Below the pieces are notes generated by a model. The model was not told where the DNA came from. It did no database searches and saw nothing but the letters and a program-made list of their open reading frames with translations. 64,000 nt of DNA from Phoebastria nigripes (taxonomy: Eukaryota > Chordata > Aves > Procellariiformes > Diomedeidae): positions 1,514,086 to 1,578,085 of the forward strand of contig JAYKAV010000478.1 in assembly GCA_035582835.1 (NCBI GenBank), given 5' to 3'. Made by a program: the position numbers and the translations under genes. This document shows positions 1 to 11,830 of the stretch, one piece after another (the stretch's first letter is position 1; each line of letters starts with the position of its first letter).

Positions 1-230
1 CTAGGTCCCCACCCCACCCCACCCTGGCTCTGGCGGAGGCGAAACGGCCCAGAGCGGATTNAACCGGCACAAACGGGCGGGGGGCAGCAGCCGCGCCCGC
101 CCCGGGGGAGCGGCATCCCGCTGGCCGCGGCTTCAAACCCTGGGCGCCTCGGCCCTGGCTCTCCCGCCTGTCACCTGCTTTCCTTCCCCGCTGCCTCTAA
201 TTATGTCCTGCTAACGAGGCAGGAGGTGCC
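1..230. promoter_or_regulatory. CpG-dense block, possible edge of a CpG island
   Basis: The first 180 bases hold 18 CpG dinucleotides and are strongly GC-rich, unlike the CpG-poor, AT-rich sequence that makes up most of the window. Runs such as GGGCGGGGGGC resemble SP1-type GC boxes. In birds such blocks usually mark promoters, so a gene may start here or just off the left end. A donor-like TCCG|GTAAGG follows at 294|295. No ATG-initiated frame of recognisable protein leads to that donor, so direction and gene are unknown. The block is cut by the window edge, and its full size cannot be judged. Confidence 0.5.
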
Positions 231-656
231 CTGGCGCCCGATGGAGGAGAGGTGATGAGGTCCCCGGGGTGCCGGGGGCTCTGGTGGGACTCCGGTAAGG
301 AGAGCAGCCCGGGGATGGCCCAGACCCCACGGTAGCACTGCCTCCCGCCATGTTTTCCCCTTGGGATGCGCACCCACAGGGCCTGGTGCAAAGCTGCACG
401 TCTTCCGGATGGATCCAAGAGACGGATCCAAACCATCTCCCTTGGGCAGACACAAGTGCTTATGGACAAGATGCTTCTCCGAGGCGTCGCTGAAGAAGTG
501 GGTCCTGAACTCCGCCGCAAGGCAGCTCTCCCTCATTTCTGTCTAGTGCTGACCANGTCAGCGGCCAAAATGGAGGGCTGCTGTACGGGGCCTGCGGAGG
601 GAGGGATTTGAAGGAGCAAAGCTCACAGAGGATTTCTGAGGGAGATCCATCACCAA
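231..656. other. Moderately GC-rich shoulder, no gene recognised
   Basis: GC content falls gradually from the CpG-dense block. Several overlapping open frames exist on both strands but none resembles a known protein. A short direct repeat GGATCCAA occurs twice near 413-430. Nothing else is recognised. Confidence 0.5.
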
Positions 657-1103
657 GGGCCACAAAAATGATCAGGGAGATGGAACGCCTCTCCTGTGAA
701 GAAGGGCTGAGAGAGTTGGGGTTGTTCAGCCTGGAGAAGAGAAGNCTTCGAGGAGACCTTATTGCAGCCTTTCAATACTTAAAGGGGGCTTATAAGAAAG
801 ATGGGACAGACTTTTTAGCAGGGCCTGTTGCGACAGGACGAGGGGGAATGGCTTTAAAATAAAAGAGGGTCGATTTAGACTAGATATAAGGAAGGAATTT
901 TTTACGCTGAGGGTGGTAAAACACTGGCACAGGTTGCCCAGAGAGGTGGTAGATGCCCCATCCCTGGAAACATTCCAAGTCAGGTTGGACGGGGCTCTGA
1001 GCAACCTGATCTAGTTGAAGATGTCCCTGCCTGTGGCAGGGGGGTTGGACTAGATGGCCTTTAAAGCTCCCTTCAACCCCAAACCATTCTATGATTCTAT
1101 GAT
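657..1103 (+). repeat. CR1 LINE, 3' end (5'-truncated copy)
   Basis: This is a truncated CR1 non-LTR retrotransposon, about 450 bp. It carries the 3' coding remnant and 3' UTR landmarks of avian CR1: GTTCAGCCTGGAGAAGAGAA near 725, the AAGGAAGGAATTTTTTAC stretch near 890, CAGGTTGCCCAGAGAGGTGG near 930, GGGGTTGGACTAGATGGCCT near 1040, and a terminal ATTCTATGATTCTATGAT tail. CR1 copies end in such short tandem tails and are usually 5'-truncated, as here. The reading frame is broken (for example the in-frame stop in TTTAAAATAAAAG), so the copy is dead. One N lies inside it at 745. The well-kept tail and UTR suggest a fairly recent insertion compared with the other repeats in the window. Confidence 0.95.
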
Positions 1104-2620
1104 AAGCTGGGGAGAGGCACGAGGCTGGGTGGGAGGGAGGGAGGGTGAGCCCGGCGCAGAGTGGGGGGCGGCNGGCCAGGGTGTCCTGAGGCGAGGAGGC
1201 GTCACTGGTGGGATTGGACAGGGACAGACCACAGCGACCTTCCAGAGCTGATGGAAATTAGCCCAAGTTTAGCCTGGACAGTGGAGGTAAGAAAGTGGAG
1301 AAGGGAGGCAAAAAGTCTAAGGACAGGGGAAGAAAAAGGAAGGAAACAAGGGCTGGTTTTGTTTCTTTCTTCATCAAGGGAAACCTCATGTTTGGCCATG
1401 CCAGAAACGAGCCGGTGGAAGGAAAGGCACCAAAGGAAGCCTGGCAGACAGCGTGAAGGTGAATAGACAATGTCTTTATGCACCAACATCCTCAAAGTGA
1501 AAAAGTTTCACTGGAAAATATTTTGATTTTAAAACCAGCAGCTACAGTTTCTGTTTTGCTGTGCACTGTTAACCCAGAGTCCTCAGCTGACAGTACATTT
1601 TGGTTATACATCAGCATGAAAATGACAAACATAGACACTGGTGTTTGATATAGATAAGTGTGCTATGCAAAAGCATGTCTTAGCCACATAGAGCATTTAA
1701 ACACTATTTACAAGGTAGAGAAAAGGAATATTTTCTCCGTTCCCCAAACTGACACTTCCTCCATGTAATATTGCAAGGCAATTTAAAGGCACATTATAAA
1801 TACCGTTAGAATTTTGTTGTTGAACTGGGTATTCGTAGTAGTTTTTGAAACACGGTGTTATTGTTTTTCATCTCTCTTTTCACCAATATTGCAAAACGAA
1901 AATCACAGGGAGATGTTTCGTGGTGATTATAGGTTCAGTTCTGCTCCTACTGAAGTCAGCAGCTGTTGGGCTGCTGTAACAGGGCAGATTGCTGATGTGA
2001 TGACTTGCTTGGGGACAGAGAGTTTACTGGAACGATTCCTATGCTGTGCTATTCATTAGTGGCAAAGCCCTAATCAAATTTTGCAGAGTACCTTGCATAA
2101 TTCCCGATAAGTGCCAGTAAATCAGTATGTATCACATACGCTGCAGAAAAAGCTATTTCAGGAATGTCTTAGGTGTCGTCTTCTTACATTTTGTTTGTCT
2201 CCCTCTGCCAGAAAAGATGCATTAGTAATCATGATCCAGACTATCGGATAGGCTGGGCTGGTGAGGTAGCTCCATGGAGGCAGATTTGCTTCCTGGCGTT
2301 GGCTCCAGAGAGAGGTAGCTGCAGAGATCAACGCAGGTCCCTGTGCATTTTCTATGCAGTAAAAAGATGTGATGATAGAAGCTTATCTTGGGACTCANGT
2401 CTAAATACAAATGAGATCTGGCACATTTTTTGTCACCGTCTCCACCACTCATTCTTCAGCTCTCCCAGAGTCCAGAACCGAGTCTCTCCAGCCACACACT
2501 GCACTTCTTGTTTCAGTCCGCTGCCCCGTCCACTCTTTCTCCTCTTGCATGAAAGTGATAAATCTGCTCGCCGCATCCTTGCGACACAGTTTCTGAGTAA
2601 AAGTGGTACGAATAACCTCT
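1104..2620. other. No recognisable feature
   Basis: It opens with purine-rich, G-rich sequence (about 1110-1160), then becomes AT-rich. A 164-codon frame lies at 2173-2667 on the + strand but starts at GTG and has no recognisable domain. I see no repeat, exon or RNA gene. Confidence 0.5.
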
Positions 2621-2710
2621 GGGGCCAGATTTTTCGGGGTGCTCAGCACTTCTTAACTCCAGTTTAAGCCAGCAGCAGTTCCAGGGGTCAGTTCTGTACA
2701 TCAGGTGCTT
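2621..2710. repeat. Short palindromic MITE-like relic (GGTGCTCAGCAC type)
   Basis: The stretch reads GGGGCCAGATTTTTCGGGGT, then GCTCAGCACTTCT, and further on a degenerate reverse arm near 2685-2710. The same phrases occur at 11743, 42030 and 49521. The arrangement GGCC(A/T)GATTTTC...GGTGCTCAGCAC is typical of an old, nonautonomous, partly palindromic element widespread in archosaur and turtle DNA. I cannot name the family with certainty. Confidence 0.5.
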
Positions 2711-3548
2711 GGCTCCCCTGTAATCTCCTCACCTTCTTTAATTACTGCCTGTGGCAGTTCACCAGTCCTCTGGTAAGGTCCCAGTTCTTGGTACATTAAC
2801 ATGGGATGGAGGGAGAGGCTTTCAAAATCGAAGTCCTATCAACATCTGACACACGCCTAATTGGTTCCGTATTCTCTCATCCTTTCTGTTGACTTCAAGT
2901 GAAGTCCCATTTTTGGGAAGCTCACCTGCCATGTTTCAGAACTTCTTGAATATTGCTGTTGAATACATTTGGTTGAACGACCGCAATGACCAGAAGAACT
3001 TACCTCTTACTACCTAACATTTCTTCTCACCATGCAGTGTTCTCTACCAGGGGCTGAGAGAAGGTGAGGAGAGAAAGAAACCTGCTTCACTTAAAAGCGA
3101 TGGACTGGATAATGTAAATGATTAGGACTTAGGATATTTCACTGAAAGAGATGCAGTTCAGTAGCATGAACAATCCTGGAAAGCCTCCTTTGCTTCTGGT
3201 GTTCTGCAAATGACTTTCCCAACTCTTTCTAAGCAGGCGGGCACTGTCATGCCCCCAGCAAGAGGAGGGCCTTGCTGTTTGCTGCAGCGAGACCCTGGAA
3301 GCTGAGATTGCTGTAGTCACCTGCAAGATGTTTGCATCCCTCAGACCATTTTGAAAACCTCAACCGTTTTACTCCTTGGTTGTAAAATGGATTGGCACCT
3401 CTCTGAAGGACAAGTATGCGTTCTTTGAACTTTTAGTAAAAATCATTTGGCTCAAAACCAAGTCTAAAACGCTGGGTTATAATTCTGACCTGAAGCATAG
3501 ATGACAAAATGATAAATTTGCAAAACTCAGGCATTTTTCAGAGCACAT
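2711..3548. other. No recognisable feature
   Basis: Unique sequence of mixed composition. TTGACTTCAAGTGAAGTCCC near 2890 could be another very short MITE-like remnant. No coding potential is seen. Confidence 0.4.
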
Positions 3549-3600
3549 GAATTCAATGAGAGTATTACCATCAACATCAAAGGGAGCAGGATTGAACCTG
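3549..3600. repeat. Short MITE-like relic (CAATGGGAG type)
   Basis: ATTCAATGAGAGTATTACCA followed by a CATCAAAGGGAGCAGGATTG-like arm gives the paired 'CAATGGGAG...CAATGGGAGCAGGAT' layout shared with 13289, 27345 and 48821. Only about 50 bases remain recognisable. Confidence 0.45.
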
Positions 3601-5159
3601 TAATGTAGCACTAATGACTACAATCAAATAAACTTATATTGCCTGGGTTTTCTACCACCTTTTGCCTTGTGTGTGCCAAATGAGTGGATCCAGAGTGCTA
3701 CCATTTCGAATCTGGGGCAGTTGTACTAGATTGGTAAAAATATAAATAATGATGCAGGGTGACAAGCCTTGGGGAATCTGGTCTACTTGTTTCCATAAAT
3801 CAGTAAAGGAAGTGAAGAACTGAAAACCTTGGAAGATGAGATTATAGTCTTAGTGAAGTCTTCAGAAATATTTACACTTAATTCAGTCTGCTTGTGGCAA
3901 CTGGTATTTTTTTACTTGTGGTGCAGCTCAATTTGATTAAAAATGAGTATGGAATAGCATATCTCTGTGGAAACACATAATCCTAGAGTTATGTCTTTGT
4001 ATACTATTTATTTTATATTTATTGTTTCTTTTTGCTGTGTTTGCAATAGTGCACAACGTCAGCAGTAGCTGTTTTGTCCCCTCTGATTTGTTCTTACCTG
4101 ACTTGCTCTCCACAGAGCTACAGCTAGTGACAGAAGAGAATGTAAGGTATGATAATAGCCTCCTATTTAACTCAATTGAATTTCTTTTGTTGGCTAATTT
4201 TCATTTGTGTTTACATCGTTTCCTAAATTGCTCAGATTTACAACCTTAAACTGTAGATGCCTCTTCTTGGGGAAAAGAAAAAAAGAGGAATCATCTTTCT
4301 GAATGTGTATTACATTTCAGAGGGATTAAAGTAAAAAAATTAAAATAAAATGTGAATGTCAGTTTTGATTAACAGCTACATCAGAGATGCTTTGTTTCCC
4401 AAGTATGACATTTTCTATGGTCTTAACATTACCTTGTCCTAGGAAGAGCCTAGAGTTTGTAGCAGCATCAGTGTCCACTTTTCAAGTAAAGAACAATCAA
4501 AATAAAAAATGTGATGTGATTCCATTCAAAATTCCCTTTATCCTTTATGTTTTCTTGATTTCCAGCTTGGGACTTAAGTGGCTTTATCGAAGTGCTTAGT
4601 CTGCTGTTGCCTGTTGATAGATCCCCAGTCATTCAGAAAATGCTAAGGCTCAGCCAGCATGTGTAAAACCTCCATTCGCTTGACCACGGCAAGGAGGTCT
4701 TTTTCATGCATCTAAAAAATTCGGAGGATGCTCTCATGGGATTCCCTAGTCATGATTGCATCCGGCTGAGAAGACGTCTGGGTGAACACAGTGAAGTTAG
4801 ATGAGATCATCTGACAGAGATTCTCAACTGGAAAATGATATGGCACACAGATCCAAGACTTCAAATACCTGAAGAAAAAAACAAGGTAAACCTTAATATT
4901 TATTTCCAACCCAAAATACACACAGAGGTCTCTGCCAAGCACAAGCTTGTGTCGCATGCATGTGTATCATGGCATGAGTGCTAATTGCGGCATGACTTGA
5001 AACGCACAGGTAATTTCCCAGAATATTGTGCTGGCAAAGGGAGGATCTAGAAAAGGGGAATGGCTGCATTTTTGCTTGAAACACATGATAAAGCTATGCC
5101 CCCACCTTATCTCTCCTCATTAAAACCTGTTTATAGTTTGAGCATATTTTGTCCACAAC
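3601..5159. other. AT-rich unique sequence, no gene recognised
   Basis: Contains several AATAAA and TATAAA-like words expected by chance at this composition. No exon, repeat or RNA gene is recognised. Confidence 0.5.
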
Positions 5160-5460
5160 CAAAGTATTTCATCAAATCCCAGCTTTGGCTTTGAATTCAC
5201 GCTGGGGCCGGAACTGGTTAAAGACGCTGAATTTCAGCAAAATGTTAGTATAAAAACAGGAAAACTTTCTCAAGAAATACCGAGAATATTTTTTCCTACT
5301 TGTGGAGTAATCAAATGATGTAGCGCTATGATTTGCATTGATGGAAATGAGGCCAGATTGTGAATGATTTAGAAGCTAATTCAGGAAAAGACTTAAACAT
5401 GTACCTAAATTTAAATAAGTAAGTACACCAGAATTACTCATATGCATAAAAATTAAATAT
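5160..5460. promoter_or_regulatory. Candidate conserved noncoding element
   Basis: Repeat-free block with a perfect POU octamer ATTTGCAT at 5331-5338, the homeodomain-like words GTAATCAAATGA and CTAATTCAGG, and ATATGCATAA near 5440. CpG words (GGGGCCGGAACTGG, TAGCGCTATG) survive in otherwise CpG-poor DNA. These are traits often seen in developmental enhancers; conservation itself cannot be judged from one sequence. Confidence 0.3.
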
Positions 5461-6658
5461 ATGTTTAAATACATTGCTGAACTGGAGCCTACGGCTACAG
5501 TTTGAAGTTAAAGCTAAACTAATCTAGACAGTAGCTGTTGCTGAAAGTCATTAGTCTTCTCCTGGTTTACTTCCCTGAAATGGCCCACACTGGAGTAAAA
5601 CAAATACAGTTTGTTGACAATAACTGCTACTTCCTCAACAACTTTGAAAAGTATTCATTTCTCATAAAAATGCTAGTAAACATCTTAGTTAATACTGAAA
5701 ATCAATGGAGATACACTGAAGTAAGTTTTTGTACTAACATGTGATCCCTATTTGATTTCACAAGCTACAGCCTGTTAAAGAAGGAATTAAGGGGAGCAGT
5801 TCTCACGCGGACTAGGATGCATTTACTTCTTTTTCNTATGGGCTCCTACATCCTCCTAGCGATAACTAAGGGTAAAGGAATAGCAAAGCAAATATGTCAC
5901 TGAAATCAAGCTGGCCACAAAGCAAGCGAGAAGAGACAGGGTGTTTTGAGATGCTCGCCCTTCACGGTGGGATGCAGAGGATGTTGTAGGCACACCAGCA
6001 TCGCTGGTGGCCTCTCAGCCTCGCTGAAACCAGCCACCGAGAGATTAGGGCTTCACTGCTTCTGTTTGGCCCTCTGTGAAGGTTTTGCTACAAGCAGGAG
6101 GACCACACTGTCTCCTGGCAAACCAACTGATACTTTTCTGGAATAAAACCATTGAGATTGAAGGCTGTTCAGAGGACCTGACCCAAAGGCAGGTGACCCC
6201 TTGGGAAGGTTAAGGCTTCCTGGACATACATCAGGAAATCATGGGCTTGGGGAGATGATGCTTGCAGGGTTGCCTGCATTTTTAAGGGTGGTGATAGGAG
6301 ATCTTGGTCTCTCAGTGCAAACTTTTAAAGGCAGCGGAGGTCTGAGGACCCCAGGTATCCTTCTGGCAAGCTTTCTGTAGAAGGAAGACTGGGGCCTGTG
6401 GATTTCTATCATGGTCATTTGTGCTGCAGCTAAGCACTTGGCTGCCTGCCTATGACGGCTTTGTGATAAGACTCTGTGCAAAGATCTAGCATATTTTTAA
6501 TCAAATGTTTCCATTAGTTTTAATATATTGTACCCGTCAGATTACAGTCACTCAGCAAAAATCCAGCCTTCGACACACAGTCTCATTTATCCTTGTTCCT
6601 ACCATGCACCCAGCTCTGCTTTGCTGACGTTGGTTCTGGTTGTACAGTCCTGTTGTGG
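5461..6658. other. No recognisable feature
   Basis: Unique sequence; one single-base N near 5836. Short open frames near 5946-6146 and 6239-6481 have no recognisable product. Confidence 0.5.
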
Positions 6659-6681
6659 TTTTTTTTTTGGGGGGGGGGGGG
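6659..6681 (+). repeat. T10-G13 homopolymer junction
   Basis: Ten T are followed directly by thirteen G. Simple low-complexity sequence, likely variable in length and error-prone to sequence. Confidence 0.9.
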
Positions 6682-7790
6682 TGCAATTAGCCTGATTGGA
6701 GCAACTAGGCCAAGGAACATCAAGCAGTAAAATAAAGTCTTGATGACATATTTGAACTCTTGTAGACCATGGGTTATCTGATCTGCAAGGTCACTGCTAT
6801 TCGCTGGGAAAGTTTAAAAGAATCTGCTCCTGTTTCAAGCTTAAAGGGCCCTTCTTGACAATTTTAGGATGCAAATTCCATTTTTCTTTAAGTATATGCA
6901 GTTCTGCGTTGGTGAGTGTTTCAGAGTATTTACTACCTGTATTTTTATTTCCTTTTCTTTTAACTGCTCATCGAAGGCAAACAGAGTAGAAATAGTTTTA
7001 ATGAACAGAAGGAAAAAGTGACTCCAATAAGGCTCCTTCTGCTACCAAAACTGAATGAAATGCAGAAAGGAAAATAATAATAATGTGAAAATGAGAAACC
7101 TAAAAAGAACTTTAAAATTCCTTTTAATAATTTAAGCTGTCATCAGTAGCAGAAATAAGGAATTATATTTCAGGCATGACTTATACCAGGCATGTCTTAA
7201 AAAGAAAAAGAGAAAGACAAATTGATAATGCCTGAAGAGACTGTCCCCAGGAATAAAAAAGTGCAGAATTAGGCCCTGGGAAGCCAAGTATCTTTTCCAC
7301 CATTCAGTCTGTAGAAAAAAGAAATGATGGCCCTTGATCTTTAGCAACTCTAACAGATGGACTTGGGGAAGCAGTAGGAAAATAACATCATTAGAAGTTT
7401 TGTCTTTCTGTATTTATGAAAAGTCAAGTTGTGCCTTGCTCAAAATGTTTGAAGCTATTATATTACAAAGATTTCGTATTAATATGATTAGCTTAACAGT
7501 ATTCTTCTGTAATACACATCATAAAGTCCTGTCAGAATGAAATTGAATGCTAAAAACATCGCATAATAACTTTCACAGACCATTAAGGTTTAAGGCTACA
7601 GCGTGGGAGTTTATTACAAAGGGACCCTGAAATGTTGTACACTTTTACATCAGCATACACTTTAAGTTAGAGGTATTTCCCCCCGCAGGCTTTATTTGCT
7701 GCAAAGTATGATGTTCTAACTTTATGTTCATATACAAACTGGCTTAGCTTTGTGGTGGGGTTGTTGTAGTAACACAAGGAATCCTATAGG
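6682..7790. other. No recognisable feature
   Basis: AT-rich unique sequence with one octamer in reverse orientation (ATGCAAAT, 6869-6876). No gene or repeat is recognised. Confidence 0.5.
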
Positions 7791-8420
7791 AAGGGATCGA
7801 GGAGGCTATTCTTTTCCTTTCACGGGAATCTGAATATGTAAACGCTTGGCCATTTTATCCTTGCTGGCTGTGGCAAACTGTCACCCCTCTGTTTCCCTTC
7901 TATTATAGTAACAGCATTATCTGGCAAGATGAGGTATGACTTTCCCTCGCCGGTGTCTTTCATGCCACTCTGTGTACTGTTGGGAACAAGGATAATTCAC
8001 GCCCTTGCCTCAGGGATTATAAATTTAATGCCCTTAAGGAGCATGTAGTTTATCTACAAAGCAATGCACTACTTGTGCCATAAAAATTTATCACCCAGTA
8101 GGAATATGGATTCAGATCCATTTATTTGACTCTGTGTAGGTATCGGAGTTTAAGGAAGGATCCTATTACCTTGCAATTATCTCCTCGGGCTGATTGTACC
8201 CCAGTATAATTCCATGGGCTCCCAGGAAGCTATTTCAGATTCATGTTGGGCAAGTGGGGAAAGATTGAGTGAATGTACTCGATGAAGTTAGAGTGATAGC
8301 AAAATGTGAGCTGGAGTCTTTGGCGGGAAAATCTATCATTCTCCATTGATAAAAAGTTTATCATTAATCACTGGCTTGATTACATTACCCTTTAATTAAG
8401 CTTGTAAGTACCAAAGAATG
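7791..8420. promoter_or_regulatory. Candidate conserved noncoding element
   Basis: A 630-base repeat-free block with dense transcription-factor-like words. These include TATGTAAACGC (forkhead-like, near 7836), GTTTATCATTAATCA (near 8357), TTGATTACATTACC (near 8377) and TTTAATTAAGC (8391-8401, paired homeodomain-type). Balanced base composition and absence of low-complexity or repeat fragments fit a distal enhancer. Inference from composition only. Confidence 0.35.
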
Positions 8421-11400
8421 GGGACTTTGGTGTGTTTTTTCTTTGTTATCTCCTGACCATGGCTCTGCTGGTGTGATTTTTATAAAAGGTCTTGCATCGA
8501 TTTCCCCTTACTACAAATGTTCCCACCCCCTAAAGGGGAATTAAGGTCATATTCTTCCTTGATGATGCTTCCACAGTTGGAACCATTTCAGTGGAAAGCA
8601 AAAATGTAGGTGAAAATATGTGTTGGTTTCATTTATATCTCAGAGTTACCATCCTTTACCTTGGATTCATTTCTCAGCTTTCCCTGGAGCTCTCGGGAAC
8701 CCACACAGACATCCATGGGATTTTCTTCCACAGAAAACTGCTGATGCTAACCACGGATCTACAGCACAGGCAGCTGTTACCAGCAGTTTATAGTAGCCTT
8801 CCTCACACAGGATCCCCCACTGCACTTTACAAACTAATCAAATACAGCACCACCGACGCGCAACAAGCGCCGGAGCAGAGCATGGTAGCTATTCAGCACA
8901 GAGTACATGGATCAGGGTAGTTTCGTCCAAAGCCACAGGATACAGTTCCATCTCTGGTGAGAAGTGTCCTGGGATGATCAAGGGCCAAAATGAAAAAGGA
9001 GAATTTTAGTTCCCAACATAGTATCCAGGAGAAGAAAACATTACAAATCTCAGCATGGCTTCCCCAGAGAAATAAAGGGCACTGATGATGCCTGGCAGGC
9101 TGAAGGACTTTTGCTGATGGGCTCACTGAGGCCTTGGATCTCCTTCTGACATCATTGAGCTATTTTAACACCTTTGCTTTTTTCTAGCATTTCTGATGCT
9201 TTTCACTGGATCATGTTTGACGCTTTGGTACTAAGCAGTCCTTTTGATAACTGCGGTGCAGTGCTGTAGTCCCTGAAGATCTCCCCCATTCCCACAGTGC
9301 CATCAGCACAAAGAGAAACAGCCTTGACAAAAATCCCAGTGGGACTCTGTGTGCACAGTTCCTGCACTGAGAAGTGAAAATTCAAGTGCAATGTGTGGAA
9401 TTTGCAAGTGCAGCTTCCCTTGTTCCGAGCCCACCCTCTGTGCTATAAAAATATTTTTTGACTAGTGGTTGTTATCCTTACAGCAGAAATGTAACAGCAA
9501 CAAAGTATTATTTGAAATATCAACAACCAAGGGAAAGGCCGGAGCGTGTTGCTTCGGGAGGGCTGTCTCACAGATCTGCAAGAAACCTCAGCTCCTTTTG
9601 TCCTGAGGAGGACTTGGCGGCTGGGATCAGTTAGGAACAGCTGCGCAACTGGGTGATGGAGGAGGGACCAAACCCCTCAGGAGAGTGGATGGCCGCGCAG
9701 GGTGCCATCGTCAGTGCCGGACTCTCCCCACGCAGTTTAGCCAATTTACTCCAGATTGTCGTCCCACTGCAGGGACTGCACACCNTAGGACTAGGTGTCG
9801 AGGCACCTGTTCTTCAAATATCCGAGTCCTACACTGAATCCAGTAACTTAGATGCTACAGTAGTGAGTGAGTCAGTGTCTAAACCCACCTAAAAATCCAA
9901 GCTTTAGCTACGTTCACAAGTCATTCACTGCCTAGCAAGAATCAACCCCAAACCAGAATAGACTGAGACCTTTGATGGTATCAGTCTGAAGATAAGGAGG
10001 AGACTTGCCAAGCCAGATGTCGGCTTTCCTTGTATGCCTAGCAGGCAGCCCCTAAGGCATCCATCCTTTCACAAGTCACCATGAGGAAAAGTCATTCTTA
10101 AGATTTACCTACTAGAAAGTGCAGGCAGGAGTTGGAAGAGGGTAAGGATCAGGCCACAGGTCTGTTACACCACTTCGAGCTGTTGAGTTCATTTTGTCAC
10201 TGGCAGTGACTGCTGCCGGACTATTTCAGACAGTGCTGTCACACTTCCAGTCCTCAGTCCAGTGGATCTGGCTGGAAACACCAGTCAGACACAGGTCTCT
10301 TGTGCTCCGAAGCATCTTCTTGCTAGGAAAGCCAGATCCTCAACTCAGGCTGGATCTTCTTTCCTGCTCTTCTGATGAGGGAAGTTAATACATGCTCTTA
10401 TTCACAAACCTACCTCTTCTTTAGAAACCCTCTCTGCTGCCTTCACTTCCAAGCTGACAGAGCCCAACCAGCTCGGGGCCCTGGCTTCACTCGTGGTGTA
10501 GTTGTCTCATCCGTCTGGCTCAGCTGATCGAGAAAGAGATGGAATTGCACACAGGTACGCAATTTTGGACTAGTTTAAATGATATAATGTAATAATAGTA
10601 ATGATAATGATGATAATATCTTATGCTATAGATGAGAAAAATAAAGTATTCTCAAAATGTACCTGACAAGCAGTACAATGCAGTGTTATGTACTCAAGAG
10701 GGAGAATAGAAGTTACTTCACTCATTTTCATCCCATTCTCTGACTCTTGTCTAGCCTATGGGTTAAATCTGGGAGACAGAATCATCTGCATGAGAAACGT
10801 GGTATGAACCATCAGCTCAGGCTGATAGGAACTACAGGCTCCCACACAGCCCGTAGCAAACGATAGTACTATCATCAGATGGAAAGAGGTTATATACATA
10901 GTGTAGTGTATCAGTCTCAGTTAAGTATCTTTGCAATGGTTTCCCACATCACTTAGCAGTTTGTTTAATGTATCGTGATTAACCAGTAGGCTCTGCAAGA
11001 ATTTCTCACAATCAGTAGAAATACAACAAAAGACCTAAAGGACCACAGTAGAAGGCAAACATGATGATGGACAGTAAGTGTGTGTTCATGCCTCTCCTGA
11101 AAAACGTCCACAGCTGTTTAGCTTCCAAAGTATTGTAAATTCATTGCTAGTATTTTTGTTTNGGTCCTTTCAGCATAATATTGTAGCTAGCTTTTGGAAA
11201 AGCAGCAGAAATCTTGATTATTGAAGTCCTGTTAAATGTATGATGGAACTTTGCAAAGCCACATTTTTTTTCTCAGCCTGCACAAAATAATCAATTATCT
11301 CTCTCTGATTCTCAGAAAAAGACTTGATCATGAAGTGATTCTAGTGAGATCTTTTACTTGAGTCTGTAAAGACTTTCATAAAATATGACAGTTGATAAAT

Positions 11401-11742
11401 GCCTTATCTGGTATGCCAACTTACTTGGTATTAAATTCAAATAGAGAAAGATAGCATGCTTTATGATGCTTTTCACCTCCTCTTTACCATGCACCTTTGC
11501 CTATTTACTGTTTTGCAAAGTTCGGCAGTTGGTAATGGATTTGCCAACCATGCAAGTTTAGAAAGTTTCTCTCTCTATTATCAAGATCAATTGTTTCCTC
11601 TCTTTCTAATTGCAAAACACTTTCTTTATCATGAAAATTTCAAATTTCCACAAATAGCCTTCCCAAAGGCTAAGTAAGTGCTAAACAAAACTAAAAACAA
11701 AGTGAGAGGAAGTACAATGAAAATAAATAACTCAAACGCAAA
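8421..11742. other. Unique sequence, no gene recognised
   Basis: About 3.3 kb. The 109-codon frame at 8591-8920 and the frames at 9653-9892 and 10194-10388 look like chance: no domains and no splice context. No repeats recognised. Single Ns near 9785 and 11162. Confidence 0.5.
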
Positions 11743-11830
11743 GCCTGAATTCTTTCAGGAGGAGGACTTATGAGGTGCTGAGCACCCCTGAGAGCTGCTT
11801 GCATTGACAAAGTTCAGCATGGAGGTGCAA
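11743..11830. repeat. Short palindromic MITE-like relic (GGTGCTGAGCACC type)
   Basis: Starts GCCTGAATTCTTTCAGG, continues GAGGTGCTGAGCACCCCTGA (near 11771-11790), then GCATTGACAAAGTTCAGCAT and a closing GGAGGTGCAAAAGC arm. GGTGCTGAGCACC is itself nearly a perfect inverted repeat. Same family as 2621 and 49521. Confidence 0.55.

Noticed and set aside
231..243. TGGCGCCCGA, resembling a retroviral lysine-tRNA primer-binding site
   Set aside because: No LTR end (TG...CA) precedes it and no retroviral coding sequence follows; ten matching bases in GC-rich DNA are likely chance.
2173..2667. 164-codon open frame on the + strand
   Set aside because: Starts at GTG, no recognisable domain, and its end runs into a palindromic repeat relic (2621-2710).
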